Positions 35,593-45,740 are shown, counted from the first letter of the stretch. The stretch: DNA of 64,000 nucleotides from Bacteroidota bacterium (GCA_016708785.1 JADJFC010000001.1:434001-498000); one strand, 5' to 3'. Notes: a model not told the origin generated them from the sequence alone. Made by a program: numbers and translations.

Positions 35593-38500
35593 TTAGTCCA
35601 TGTTTTTTTGGGAATCACGGAATCTTCCGCCCCATTTTTTAATGCGTTCAACTATTTCTTCTATCATGAATGGCTTACTGATGTAATCATCCATGCCTGC
35701 TTCTAAACATTTTTCTTTGTCACCTTCCAAAGCAAAAGCTGTCATCGCTATGATAACCGGCTTTTTCTCGGGCTTCAATTTATGAATAATAAATCGAGTA
35801 GTTTCCATTCCGTCCATCTCAGGCATTTGGACATCCATGAAGATCAAATCAAATGATTTTGCCCTTAACTGATCCAAAACCTGTAAGCCATTAGAAGCCA
35901 TGACCGGCTTGTAGCCTAATCCTTCAAAAATATTCTGGGCAAGTTTCTGATTGATCAGATTGTCTTCTGCAATTAAGATGTCGAGCGGAATTTCTTCGCC
36001 AAGTTTTTTGGACATTCCTTCAAACGACTTCTCATGTTGGTTTCTCTGATGATTTTCTATACTGAAAACACTTATAAGTATATCCAGTACTTTCGACCGG
36101 TCAACATTCATAGGAATGACAGCCGACACAACTTCGTTTGTGTAATCAAAGAAGATCTCATCTGCTTTATCAACGTTGTACATTACGATGGGCAATATCT
36201 CCTTGTTTTTGATCGTTCTCACTTCCTGTGCCACTACTAGTGCTTTTGAAGTTATCAATTGAGCATCGATAAGCACAATATTATAGTCACCTTTTTCTCG
36301 TAACAACTTCAATCCTGACTGTACATCATTCGCAACAATTGGAATTAAACTCCAACGTTTAAAATAATTGGCATAGAGATCAGCTTCTGTTTTATCGTCA
36401 CTGATGATCAACACCATTGAATTTGCAAACTTTCCGGTGCCTGATTTCTGGAATTTCGGAATTTCTTCCTTGGGAACTTCCGCCACATGAATATTAAATA
36501 TGAAATTAGAACCTTCGCTTTCAACACTTTCAACATAGATCTTCCCTCCCATCAATTCAACAAGATTCTTACTTATTGCCAACCCAAGTCCGGTTCCACC
36601 ATAGGTTCTTGACGTTGATGCATCAGCTTGCGAAAAAGCTGCAAACAATTTACTGATGCGGTCCTTAGGAATTCCAACGCCCGTATCTTGTACTTCAAAC
36701 TGAATATTCAGATCGTCTTTGATGGAACTCACTTTACTTACCCGAACTGTGATCGATCCTTTCTGCGTGAACTTAAGTGCATTCGAAACAAGGTTAAGTA
36801 GGATCTGTCTTAAACGAGTGATATCCCCATAAATAAAACCGGGAACATCTCTGGCAATAGTATAATGCAATGACAAATTTTTCTCTACAGCCTTTGATGC
36901 CAGCAAGTCAAAAGTTTCTTCAATACAACGTTTCAAAGCAAATGGCTTTCTCTCTAATTCCATTTTCGAGGATTCGATCTTTGAAAAATCGAGGATATCA
37001 TTAATGACTGACAAAAGTGCTTCTCCACTCAATACAATACTATCAACAAATTCCTGTTGTTTTTCCGACAAAGCAGTCTGATTCAATAAACGACCCATCC
37101 CAATCACCCCATTTAAAGGAGTACGGATCTCATGACTCATGGTAGCGAGAAAACCTGATTTAGCCTGAGTTGCAGCTTCCGCTTCTTCTTTGGCCTTCAT
37201 CAACTTTAATTCTACCTCTTTCCGCTTACTTACATTATGGCCAAAAATAGAAATGCTTTTTACATATCCGGCTTCATCCTTTACAGGCGTAATGATCACT
37301 TCAATATGCTCAGGTTTACCATTCACAACAATCTTTTTCTCCAAAATAAATTCTTCACCTTTGAATGCACGATCATGCATTTCAAGATAATCCTTATGGA
37401 AATCTTCTGGAAGTATTTCAAGTAAATTAAAACCTGTCTCTACGATCACACCTGTTTGGGCATACAATTGGTCGGCCAATCGTGAATTGATCAGTAGTAT
37501 CGAGTGCCTCCTATCGACTGACAAAATTGAATATTCTGCATTCTCAACCAAAGAACTCAAACGACTTCTATTATCATTTACAACTTTTTCTATGCGCTTT
37601 CTTTGCGTGATATTTTCAGTCAACGAAATGATAAACTTAGGACTTCCATTTGCATCTCTGGAAACAGATGCAGATGAGTTGACCCAAATGATCTCATTAT
37701 TTCGCCGAACTAATCTCTTTTCTTTTTTGCTTGAAGGCAATTCTCCACTAAACAACGAAGAAAGTAAATTTCGTTCCGTCTGTTTATCTTCTGCAGGAAT
37801 CAAATCAAGAATACTCAGATTCAATAATTCACTTTCAGTGTAAGCCAGTAAATTCGCAAATGAACGATTCACTTTAATAAATTTGTAATTCGTTCCAATA
37901 ACTGCAATTGCCATTGACGCAGCGTCAAGTATCTGCATTGCCACATCCTCTTGTTGACCGTGCGTTATATTCTCAAAAGTACTTGCAGGTTTAACCTCAA
38001 CTTGAGTTCTTTCGATCGGACTTTCCACCGAAGTTATTCTGACGGAAATCACTCTTCTGTCGCCTGATATTTTCTTCACCGCTTCTAACTCACCATGAAA
38101 AACAGTTCCTTTAGATGTTTTGAAAATTCCATTCAATCGGACATTTGCGTTCTTATCCAAACCATCCTTGATCTTATTTCTTTCTTCTGCTCTCCATGAA
38201 GAATCAAACAACGAAGTAAGATCAATACCGATCAAAGATGAAACAGTTGTTTCAAACATTCGTGCTGCGGCATTGGTACAATCTATCGTCAAACCTGTAA
38301 CAGGACTTATGATGATCACTGCATCATCGAAAAAATTGTATTCGGAAATCAAATTTGCCTCAGCAATAGAATTTTCCGGTTGACCGGATTCCTCATCAGT
38401 TATCGCTGATTCATCGATCTGTGTATTGGAAATTTTTGTCCACATGTAGATCAGTGTGACAATAACAAAACCAAATAAACTCAACAGTAGGAAAAAAGTA

Positions 38501-38631
38501 AAATGCAACTGGAGCATATAGTCCAGAATAAAAACAAGAACATAAACTACAGCAACTGCCAATATCAGCAGCCTGTAGAGAATCTTCTTCCCTTCTTCGG
38601 TTTGGTTCTTATTTTGCGTTTTGGTACTCAC
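35593..38631 (-). CDS. PAS-containing hybrid sensor histidine kinase with two receiver domains
   Basis: 1012 residues. Two N-terminal helices (about 18-68) anchor it to the inner membrane. Three or four PAS domains follow (about 90-465; ITENITQRKR is a PAC end), then HisKA with His500 in FLATMSHEIRTPLNGVIGM and the ATPase with N and G boxes (LRQILLNLVSNALKFT, DTGVGIPKD, YGGTGLGLAIS). The first receiver (about 740-860) keeps Asp789 (VLIDAQ) but lacks a normal acidic start. The second (about 885-1005) is complete: LIAEDN, FMDVQMPEMDG with Asp933, and MDDYISKPF. No output domain is present, so signal passes through the HPt at 35203-35541. The ligand sensed is unknown. Confidence 0.92.
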   Translation of the reverse strand: MSTKTQNKNQTEEGKKILYRLLILAVAVVYVLVFILDYMLQLHFTFFLLLSLFGFVIVTLIYMWTKISNTQIDESAITDEESGQPENSIAEANLISEYNFFDDAVIIISPVTGLTIDCTNAAARMFETTVSSLIGIDLTSLFDSSWRAEERNKIKDGLDKNANVRLNGIFKTSKGTVFHGELEAVKKISGDRRVISVRITSVESPIERTQVEVKPASTFENITHGQQEDVAMQILDAASMAIAVIGTNYKFIKVNRSFANLLAYTESELLNLSILDLIPAEDKQTERNLLSSLFSGELPSSKKEKRLVRRNNEIIWVNSSASVSRDANGSPKFIISLTENITQRKRIEKVVNDNRSRLSSLVENAEYSILSVDRRHSILLINSRLADQLYAQTGVIVETGFNLLEILPEDFHKDYLEMHDRAFKGEEFILEKKIVVNGKPEHIEVIITPVKDEAGYVKSISIFGHNVSKRKEVELKLMKAKEEAEAATQAKSGFLATMSHEIRTPLNGVIGMGRLLNQTALSEKQQEFVDSIVLSGEALLSVINDILDFSKIESSKMELERKPFALKRCIEETFDLLASKAVEKNLSLHYTIARDVPGFIYGDITRLRQILLNLVSNALKFTQKGSITVRVSKVSSIKDDLNIQFEVQDTGVGIPKDRISKLFAAFSQADASTSRTYGGTGLGLAISKNLVELMGGKIYVESVESEGSNFIFNIHVAEVPKEEIPKFQKSGTGKFANSMVLIISDDKTEADLYANYFKRWSLIPIVANDVQSGLKLLREKGDYNIVLIDAQLITSKALVVAQEVRTIKNKEILPIVMYNVDKADEIFFDYTNEVVSAVIPMNVDRSKVLDILISVFSIENHQRNQHEKSFEGMSKKLGEEIPLDILIAEDNLINQKLAQNIFEGLGYKPVMASNGLQVLDQLRAKSFDLIFMDVQMPEMDGMETTRFIIHKLKPEKKPVIIAMTAFALEGDKEKCLEAGMDDYISKPFMIEEIVERIKKWGGRFRDSQKNMD

Positions 38632-38912
38632 TGTTAATCATGCACAACTATGCGAATCCTTATATGGAAAAGGAAACGAGATGTTTTGATAATCAGCAAG
38701 TGTTTCAAGGTAATTCACTATCGATTATTACATGGTGCGTAATGCAATTAAATACAATTTCAAAAAAAAGTGCAGCAGACTTACAGCAATCATTTCATTA
38801 AAAAAAATAATCGAAGTCATCAATAAATCCTGTTATTTAACTTAAAAGCAACGAAACTTTGAAATCGCTAACATTTCATAGGTAAGGAAACATGAATAAA
38901 TCAGGTTTAAAC

Positions 38913-38945
38913 AAAAAAAAACTGTAAGAAACTTACAGTTTTTTT
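38913..38945 (-). terminator. Terminator overlapping the M3 peptidase stop codon
   Basis: ACTGTAAG (38920-38927 region) pairs with CTTACAGT (38932-38939) with a 4-base loop, flanked by A8 and T-rich runs. The peptidase stop (38933-38935) lies inside the stem. The remainder of the 301-base gap 38632-38932 shows no gene; it presumably carries the kinase promoter, but I see no clear box. Confidence 0.75.
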
Positions 38946-40657
38946 AATTCAATGCGAACAAAATCGACGAGCTCTTTGATGTATTTTTCAGAGAAATCGA
39001 ATCGAATGCCTGCTGCTTCATATACCGTTGGGATACTTTGCGTATAACCCAATTTGAGCGCATTTTTGTATTGTTGAATCGCTAATTGAGGATTCATTTT
39101 ATAATTTCTCCAAACAGCTATTGCGCCTAACTGAGCCATACCATATTCGATATAGTAAAACGGTACTTCAAACAAATGCAGTTGTTTTTGCCACATTATT
39201 TCAAGCGCATTTTGATCTTCACTCCAGTCAACATGTGATGATGAGAAATCAAGAATCAACTTTTTCCAGGTAGCTGTTCGTTCTGTAATTGTATGTGAGG
39301 GATTTGTATATAACCAATGTTGGAATGCGTCGACACAAGCAATCCAAGGCAAGGCCTCGATCACATTTTCTAATTGCTCACGCTTTGCACGTTTTAAATC
39401 ATCTTCATTCGTAAAAAAGTGATGCCAATGCTCCATTGAGATCAACTCCATTCCCATGGAGGCAAGTTCAGCAATTTCAGAAGGCACTTCTTTAAATGCA
39501 ATGAAATCGAGATCAGCATTTAGCATCGAATGAATTGCATGTCCGCCTTCGTGTACCATGGTGATTACATCGCGAAGTGATCCGGTTGCGTTCATAAAAA
39601 TAAATGGAACACCACTTTCATACAATGGGTAATTATAACCTCCGGGTGCTTTTCCTATTCTTGAATCCAGATCAGTATACCCTTTTGTTTTGAGAGTATT
39701 TAAAACCATTCCAAAATACGGATCGATCTCCGTAAAACAATTGATGGATTTCTCTAAAAGCTCTGTTCCTTTTTGAAATGGTTTTAGATCAGGTTTACCT
39801 TCAGGGTCAACTTCAAGATCCCACGGTTTTAAAGTTGGTGTATTTAATAAGGTCTTTCGTTCTTGCATGAAATCATCAAGCACAGGAACAATACATTTTT
39901 TTACTGATGAATGAAAATTCATGCAGTCATCAGCTGTATAATCGAATCGATCTAATTCAACAAATTTGAAATCTCTGTAATTTTCAAAGCCGGCATTCTT
40001 TGCCACTGTTGTACGTATTGTGATCAACTCATTAAACAGCAAATCTAGTCGCTCACGCTCTACTTCTCTACGAGAAACTATTTTGTGGTATACTTCATCA
40101 CGAAGCTTTCTATCCGGATCTTTCAAGAAATTTGCCGCTTGTTGCAAAGTCAACGTTTTTCCATTTACTTCTACCGATAAGGCTCCTGCAATCTCACCAT
40201 ACTGTTGCTCCTTCACAGAAAGTTGAGCCTGCAATGGTATATTCTCTTCCCGAAATAACCGTATTGAATTCTGAACGCTTTTGATATGATTTTCATAACG
40301 GCCATCTAGTGATTTTAAAGATGTCTCGTTAATGAATTTCTTATTCAACAGATCGTTGTATGGGGCGATCTTTGGGTTGATCTCTTCTACAAAAAATGTA
40401 TAAGCTTCCGTAAATTCTTTGTTCTGAGTGTCGCATGTCATTCGGATATACAACCACCCTGCATGTTCTTCAATTGCAGCTTCGAGTTCACTTAGATCAT
40501 ATAACCACTGCAACAGTTCCTCAAAGGAATTATTTTTTCTGTTGACCAATGAACTAAAAAAAGGTTCTAATGCTGACCAATTATTTACGTCCAGATCATT
40601 TGGTAAAAACCTGCGTGTAATTTTTTCTGCAGATGCGAAATCTGTATTATCACTCAT
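38933..40657 (-). CDS. M3 family oligoendopeptidase
   Basis: 574 residues, no signal peptide, so cytoplasmic. The zinc site is MVHEGGHAIHSML, with HExxH beginning near residue 369, and the third ligand region SEIAELASMGMELISMEHW follows about 28 residues on. FMNATGSLRDVITMVHEGG and YYIEYGMAQLGAIAVW match the M3B (PepF-like) group. It cleaves short peptides produced by protein turnover. It starts 4 bases after the DUF5606 gene, so the two form an operon with one promoter near 41209. Confidence 0.93.
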   Translation of the reverse strand: MSDNTDFASAEKITRRFLPNDLDVNNWSALEPFFSSLVNRKNNSFEELLQWLYDLSELEAAIEEHAGWLYIRMTCDTQNKEFTEAYTFFVEEINPKIAPYNDLLNKKFINETSLKSLDGRYENHIKSVQNSIRLFREENIPLQAQLSVKEQQYGEIAGALSVEVNGKTLTLQQAANFLKDPDRKLRDEVYHKIVSRREVERERLDLLFNELITIRTTVAKNAGFENYRDFKFVELDRFDYTADDCMNFHSSVKKCIVPVLDDFMQERKTLLNTPTLKPWDLEVDPEGKPDLKPFQKGTELLEKSINCFTEIDPYFGMVLNTLKTKGYTDLDSRIGKAPGGYNYPLYESGVPFIFMNATGSLRDVITMVHEGGHAIHSMLNADLDFIAFKEVPSEIAELASMGMELISMEHWHHFFTNEDDLKRAKREQLENVIEALPWIACVDAFQHWLYTNPSHTITERTATWKKLILDFSSSHVDWSEDQNALEIMWQKQLHLFEVPFYYIEYGMAQLGAIAVWRNYKMNPQLAIQQYKNALKLGYTQSIPTVYEAAGIRFDFSEKYIKELVDFVRIELKKL

Positions 40658-40661
40658 ATAA

Positions 40662-41183
40662 TTAAACTTTTTTCCGTGTACGTGCAGTTGATTTTTTCGC
40701 CGATTCTACTCTTGGGCCATGTGCTTCATGATGAGACTTTGTGGTAACTTTCTCTTCTTTCTCTCCCAAAATAGATTTCTCATCTCCTTCTGTTTTTTCA
40801 ACTTTAGAAAAATCGATCTTATCACTTATCAATTCATACCAGGTAAGCATCTTTTTAATATCGGATGTATAAACACGCTCTTCGTCGAAATTCGGAACTA
40901 ATTTTTTAAAGTAGTCTCTCAACTTTGCCTGATCACCTTTTACATCCACCTTCAGCTTATTACCCTCAGCAGATTGTATCTTTTTATAGATCTCTCTCAA
41001 TGGCACTTCTCCATCTGCAGTATAAACTGCAATGTCGATCAAAGTCATTATTCGCTGATTCGAATTGATGATCGTTCTCTTGCTATCAGCAAGTGACTCA
41101 ACGATAAAACCTGCACGGTTATTCGCTACTACCTTATAAAGCCCGCTCATTCCGGGCACTGAAATAATTTCTTTGAATTCCAT
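40662..41183 (-). CDS. DUF5606 domain protein
   Basis: 173 residues. The first 140 match a conserved Bacteroidota domain of unknown function (DUF5606): ISVPGMSGLYKVVANNRAGFIVESLADSKR, LIDIAVYTADGEVPLREIYKKI and a helical stretch. The end is a charged, low-complexity tail rich in Lys, Arg and Ser (AKKSTARTRKKV), perhaps nucleic-acid binding. The protein is cytoplasmic. It is coupled with the M3 peptidase gene 4 bases downstream; no function is established. Confidence 0.8.
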   Translation of the reverse strand: MEFKEIISVPGMSGLYKVVANNRAGFIVESLADSKRTIINSNQRIMTLIDIAVYTADGEVPLREIYKKIQSAEGNKLKVDVKGDQAKLRDYFKKLVPNFDEERVYTSDIKKMLTWYELISDKIDFSKVEKTEGDEKSILGEKEEKVTTKSHHEAHGPRVESAKKSTARTRKKV

Positions 41184-41208
41184 AAATGTTATGCTTTTAA
41201 ACAGACAT

Positions 41209-41216
41209 CAAATGTA
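41209..41216 (-). promoter_or_regulatory. Candidate -7 box of the DUF5606-peptidase operon
   Basis: On the minus strand TACATTTG fits TAnnTTTG exactly, 25 bases upstream of ATG 41183. The -33 element is not evident. Confidence 0.45.
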
Positions 41217-41316
41217 ACGGGAAAAGACCAATTAATATTGATGTTTTGGGAAAATTATTAACCTCTTTTTCAGGTGGTAGGTGTTGGTTCTATTTACGAA
41301 GCAACTGTATTAGGTA

Positions 41317-41380
41317 GGTCAAAGGTCAAGGGTCAAAGGTCAACGATTTCCCGCTTACCTTTGACCCTTGACCTTTGACC
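41317..41380. repeat. Heptamer-word palindrome (GGTCAAA family), 24-bp perfect stem
   Basis: Bases 41317-41340 are GGTCAAA, GGTCAAG, GGTCAAA, GGT, and are perfectly complementary to 41357-41380 across a 16-base loop. It stands 22 bases past the stop of the subtilase gene and could stop transcription, but the tail is not T-rich. The tandem 7-base words and perfect pairing mark it as the strongest example of the palindromic repeat class in this window. Confidence 0.85.
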
Positions 41381-41402
41381 TTAATTAATATCGAAAAACC
41401 GA

Positions 41403-44264
41403 CTACCTTACAACATTAAGTGGTAAAGTAGATTGCAATCCGGCACTTTCCATACGACAAATATAGCTCCCTGACGAAAGATCTGAAATGTCGATGATCA
41501 GTGAATATGTGCCTGTTGAAAGTTCTTCTGAAATGACATCCTTCACTTTCTTACCAAGTAAGTTGTAAATGGAAATCACTGTTTTTGAGTTTGAACCTAA
41601 AGCAAATTCAATACGTGTCTGTTTGTCTGCCGGGTTTGGATAAATGCCACTTAAATGGGTATTTGATGAAGGCAAATTCAAGTTAGAAACAGAAAGTACA
41701 TTATCGTATTTTACTTGAGCAGCTTCAGCTGAAGTCTCAAGCATGGCTAAGTTTTCACCTGCTATCAATGCAAATGCTACTTCAATTGAATCACCTGCAG
41801 CAAGATTTCCGCCAATAGAAGAAACCACACTAATTACATCGTTTCCTGTTGCGTTCAATGTTACTCCTGCATCTGCTCTACCAGTTGTCATTGAGGTATA
41901 CTTTTCAGCATTTGCAAAACCATCTGACAGATCAAGACCACCGTTTGCTGCATAATTATCAATTGCATAATGATTAAAATTGCCGGTGTGACTTAACAAT
42001 TTAATTGCAGCCCAAATTCCATTCGTATCTGTACACCAAACATAACCCATTCTTCGTGCTACATCAGTTGAGGCTTTGTTGTTATTAAAATCAGGAATAT
42101 CCCAATCCGCTGCAAGTCCGGCAGATAAATTAGTTAAAGTACTTGTCCCAATATTTTTGATAGAATACTGAACCATCACATATTTATTGTCAGGTGCAGG
42201 AGTCCATGCATAAGCATGATGAGTAATAAGTACATTGATCGGACTAGCTGAAGTTATACCATTGTCCTGAAAAGAACCCATAGCATCAAACTCAGAAACT
42301 ATCGCCGGGATTTGACGGGCAACTGTTACAACTGAAGTGAAATCTTCATCAGATGTTGCGCCATCGCCGCGGAACCAATCAGATACTTGCGTTCCACTAG
42401 CTCCAACCATTAAAGCCATTTCATATAAAATTGTAGGTCCGCCTTGATATTTAAAACCTAAACCTTGAACTTGTCCGCTTTGATTATAACCAATCAAACC
42501 TTTACTTGTAATGGAAGTAGCGACATCATTAATATCAATATTGATATAATCTTCATTGATGATCAACTTAAAAGAAAAATTATCAGTCCAGGCACCATCA
42601 GTCAAAGTGATCTTTAATATGACTTCTGTATTCTGAGGTGTTCCTGCTTTTACGACCAGGCGATAAGGAGCTGCATAATTCGATATTGTATCATTCGTAT
42701 TTAAAACTCCTACACTATACGTGCTGTTTAAAACTTGTAAATATACACCTGATGGCGTGGTTAACGAACATGTTAAGTTTGAAGTTGGACGTAATAGATT
42801 GTGAAGAAGATCACTCACATTCAAGGTATCGCCGACTACAAAAACACCATCATTTCCGTCATTGATATTTAATTTTTTTACAATTACTCCGGGAGAAACT
42901 GAATCTGTTACAGCACGAAATAAATTCACACGACCTTTTCCTAACTTCCCGGCAAATGCTACATTACTTCCAACTGTATAAATGTTATCGGCAGTTGTTC
43001 GCAATTGTTCACCAACCTGTAATGCATTCATTGCAGGAAAACGAGATTTGATCATGGCAGCACATCCGGCAGCAATAGGTGATGCCATTGATGTACCACT
43101 CTGTGTCGAATAGCTATCATTGAAATCGGTTGAAAGAATATTTGATCCGGGAGCACACACATCAACTGTGAAGCTATAACTGGAGAAGCTGGAACGAGAA
43201 TCGGTTGTTGTTGTTGACGCAACAGAAATACAATTATCATATGATGAAGGATAATGTTCTTCTTCTACCCCACCATTTCCTGCAGCTGCAATTACGACTG
43301 CATCTTTATCTAACACAGCATAATTGACAATGTCTTGTTCAAACTGACTTGCTCCACCTGATCTACCCCATGAACAATTTATAACATTCGCACCATGATC
43401 AGCCGCATAGATAATTCCATCATACCCATTGTCGATATTAGTTGTGCTTGAATTTAAAGATGCTTTTATTGGAAGAATTCTGCAATAGAATGATGGCCCT
43501 GCAACTCCTGTTGCATTATCCGTCACAGCAGCCGCACATCCTGTAACGTGTGCACCATGAGTACTGTTTGCATTCATTGGATTATTGTCGTTTTCACTGA
43601 CATCCCATCCACGAAAATTATCTGTGAATCCATCGGCATCGTTATCAATACCATCTATCGGATCTGCATAATTCAGTTTCAGGTTTGCCTGGATATCCGG
43701 GTGATCCCAGTCAGTACCGCTATCTACAATTCCAATAACAGTATTCGTATCACCTTTCCAAACATCCCATGCTGTATAGGCACTGATCTTTGTGAATTGG
43801 TATTGTGACCCTACACTTGGATCGTTAGGAGTGTAATCCATTTTCTGGATATACAATGGTTCAGCATATGCAACGGTTCCGGTTGCATTCAATTTATCAA
43901 TCAAATTTTGAATGTTTGTCATAGTTGATACATTGATCTGATAGATCAATGAAAGATCAACAGCATTCACGCCATGACGATTCTTTGCATTAATTGGAGG
44001 AGTTGAATGCGGAAATTTCTTTGCGACAGAAACTGAATTATATTTATTTAAAACAGATAGAATTTTAGGTTCGGAAACAGAAGTTGAAGAACAGAAAGAT
44101 CGAAATTCCGGTTTCACTTTCACCACAAGAACTCCAGGTTGTGTTTGTCCGTAAGCGTCTTGTCGAATATAGGTTGATTTCTTCTTGTTCTGGTCAATTC
44201 CACTTGAATTGAATACACACAATGAGAGCATAAGCAACGCAGCTGTTGCCTTAATTTTTTTCAT
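41403..44264 (-). CDS. T9SS-exported subtilisin-like S8 serine protease
   Basis: 953 residues. A signal peptide and an inhibitor-like propeptide (to about 140) precede the S8 domain with Asp181 (VIGIVDSGTDWDHPD), His236 (NSTHGAHVTGCAAA) and Ser392 (SGTSMASPIAAGC). A large beta domain (about 460-860) follows. The C-terminal SGIYPNPADKQTRIEFAL, ISIYNLLGKKVKDVIS and LSSGSYICRMESAG is a type A sorting domain. It is a secreted or surface-attached endopeptidase, probably for protein feeding. It ends with a real TAG, showing that TAG is an ordinary stop here. Confidence 0.93.
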   Translation of the reverse strand: MKKIKATAALLMLSLCVFNSSGIDQNKKKSTYIRQDAYGQTQPGVLVVKVKPEFRSFCSSTSVSEPKILSVLNKYNSVSVAKKFPHSTPPINAKNRHGVNAVDLSLIYQINVSTMTNIQNLIDKLNATGTVAYAEPLYIQKMDYTPNDPSVGSQYQFTKISAYTAWDVWKGDTNTVIGIVDSGTDWDHPDIQANLKLNYADPIDGIDNDADGFTDNFRGWDVSENDNNPMNANSTHGAHVTGCAAAVTDNATGVAGPSFYCRILPIKASLNSSTTNIDNGYDGIIYAADHGANVINCSWGRSGGASQFEQDIVNYAVLDKDAVVIAAAGNGGVEEEHYPSSYDNCISVASTTTTDSRSSFSSYSFTVDVCAPGSNILSTDFNDSYSTQSGTSMASPIAAGCAAMIKSRFPAMNALQVGEQLRTTADNIYTVGSNVAFAGKLGKGRVNLFRAVTDSVSPGVIVKKLNINDGNDGVFVVGDTLNVSDLLHNLLRPTSNLTCSLTTPSGVYLQVLNSTYSVGVLNTNDTISNYAAPYRLVVKAGTPQNTEVILKITLTDGAWTDNFSFKLIINEDYINIDINDVATSITSKGLIGYNQSGQVQGLGFKYQGGPTILYEMALMVGASGTQVSDWFRGDGATSDEDFTSVVTVARQIPAIVSEFDAMGSFQDNGITSASPINVLITHHAYAWTPAPDNKYVMVQYSIKNIGTSTLTNLSAGLAADWDIPDFNNNKASTDVARRMGYVWCTDTNGIWAAIKLLSHTGNFNHYAIDNYAANGGLDLSDGFANAEKYTSMTTGRADAGVTLNATGNDVISVVSSIGGNLAAGDSIEVAFALIAGENLAMLETSAEAAQVKYDNVLSVSNLNLPSSNTHLSGIYPNPADKQTRIEFALGSNSKTVISIYNLLGKKVKDVISEELSTGTYSLIIDISDLSSGSYICRMESAGLQSTLPLNVVR

Positions 44265-44438
44265 GATGGGTTTTGTTACTTGTTTTCTTAGAATTTGAGG
44301 TCACAATGTAGTACCAATTTTAACAGTAACAAATACTTAACAAATGAAGTAAGTCAATGGAATGTCAGGAAATGGATTGTGGAATTCGGATTTCGGAATC
44401 GCAGTTTCACTTAAAAGTGTTTTATAGAAATTTGAGCC

Positions 44439-44918
44439 TCAGAATGTATTAACCTTCATTTCTTCATAAGTTGGAATTTCCTTCAAAAAGGCATAAGATT
44501 GGCTCTGATGATCGATCCGGCAGATAAAGGATTCCAAACCGTTTGTGATCAGGAAATAGCCAACATTCAGTGTCATATTGTAGCGAGCGACTTGATCAAA
44601 TACAGCTTGCGTTAGAGGAACTTTTGGTGATTTACATTCAGCCAACAATATTGGTTTCAGTGAGGATGAATAGATTACAACATCTGTCCGTTTTTCAAGG
44701 TTATTTATTAGCAACTTTTTTTCAACACTGACTAAAGATTGAGGAAACTTCCGTTCATTCACAAGAAAATGTAGCAGATGTTGCCTGACCCACTCTTCCG
44801 GGGTCAGACTAACATATTTTTTACGGATTATATCAAAAATTTTTAAACTTTGCCGTTCGTCAGACGATCGCTGAAGTTTAAACTCATAGTCCGGAAAATT
44901 TAGTCGAGGTAGCTGCAA
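44439..44918 (-). CDS. Stand-alone HsdR N-terminal-domain protein (PD-(D/E)xK nuclease fold)
   Basis: 159 residues starting at TTG 44918 (MQLPRLNFPDYEFKLQ), where homologs typically begin. YVSLTPEEWVRQHLLHFLV and KRTDVVIYSSSLKPILLAECKSPK match the type I restriction R-subunit N-terminal domain; Asp in TDVV and the ECK triad are the PD-(D/E)xK residues. There is no helicase domain and no HsdM or HsdS gene nearby, so it is not a restriction system but a small conserved protein often found near holA in Bacteroidota. It is divergent from the AMP nucleosidase gene, 26 bases away. Confidence 0.8.
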   Translation of the reverse strand: MQLPRLNFPDYEFKLQRSSDERQSLKIFDIIRKKYVSLTPEEWVRQHLLHFLVNERKFPQSLVSVEKKLLINNLEKRTDVVIYSSSLKPILLAECKSPKVPLTQAVFDQVARYNMTLNVGYFLITNGLESFICRIDHQSQSYAFLKEIPTYEEMKVNTF

Positions 44919-44932
44919 AGATTTTTTTTTAC

Positions 44933-44940
44933 AAAGGTAA
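44933..44940 (-). promoter_or_regulatory. Candidate -7 box for the HsdR-N gene
   Basis: On the minus strand TACCTTTG matches TAnnTTTG, 15 bases upstream of the TTG start at 44918. It lies in the very short space between two divergent genes, so both promoters must overlap. Confidence 0.45.
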
Positions 44941-44944
44941 ATTT

Positions 44945-45715
44945 ATGAATAATAAGAAAGACATCGTAGACAATTGGCTTCCAAGATACACAGGAACTGC
45001 ATTAGGAGATTTTGGCCAATACATTTTACTAACCAATTTTCATCATTATGTGAAGTTGTTTGCAGAATGGAATAACGTACCAATCAATGGATTAGACAAG
45101 CCAATGCCGAATGCAACCAGCAATGGAATTACAATAATAAACTTTGGAATCGGAAGTCCGAATGCTGCATTGATAATGGATTTGCTTTCGGCGATAGAGC
45201 CAAAGGCGGCTTTATTTTTAGGGAAGTGCGGTGGACTAAAAAAGAAGAATGCCGTTGGTGATCTTATTTTACCCATCGCTGCAATCCGTGGAGAAGGTAC
45301 TTCAAACGATTATTTCCCGCCCGAAGTACCGGCATTGCCTGCCTTCAACCTTCAAAAAGCCGTATCGACTACGATTCGAAATCACGATATGGACTATTGG
45401 ACAGGAACTGTTGTCACAACAAATCGTCGTGTATGGGAGCACGATAAAGAATTTAAAAAATACCTGGAAAGTACTCGGTCGATGGCAATTGATATGGAAA
45501 CAGCGACTATTTTTGTTGCCGGATTCCATAATAAAATTCCAACAGGAGCCTTACTTTTAGTTTCAGATCAGCCCATGATTTCTACCGGAGTGAAAACAGC
45601 TGATAGTGACAAGAAAGTAACTGAGTCGTATGTGAACAATCATCTCGTTATCGGAATCGATTCCTTAAATGAGTTAAAGAATAATGGTTTAACAGTAAAA
45701 CACCTTCGCTTTTAA
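44945..45715 (+). CDS. amn: AMP nucleosidase
   Basis: 256 residues, the short Bacteroidota form without the N-terminal regulatory domain of the enterobacterial enzyme. The nucleoside phosphorylase fold is visible: ITIINFGIGSPNAALIMDLL, ALFLGKCGGLKKKNAVGDLILP, the phosphate/base region AIRGEGTSNDYFPPEVPALP, and SMAIDMETATIF with the ribose-binding Glu. It hydrolyses AMP to adenine and ribose 5-phosphate, adjusting the adenylate pool. holA follows 25 bases downstream on the same strand. Confidence 0.88.
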   Translation: MNNKKDIVDNWLPRYTGTALGDFGQYILLTNFHHYVKLFAEWNNVPINGLDKPMPNATSNGITIINFGIGSPNAALIMDLLSAIEPKAALFLGKCGGLKKKNAVGDLILPIAAIRGEGTSNDYFPPEVPALPAFNLQKAVSTTIRNHDMDYWTGTVVTTNRRVWEHDKEFKKYLESTRSMAIDMETATIFVAGFHNKIPTGALLLVSDQPMISTGVKTADSDKKVTESYVNNHLVIGIDSLNELKNNGLTVKHLRF

Positions 45716-45740
45716 TTAAGCTGAAAGCAACTATTGATCA

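Noticed and set aside
44439..44918. Type I restriction-modification system
   Set aside because: Only the N-terminal domain is present, with no hsdM, hsdS or helicase nearby.
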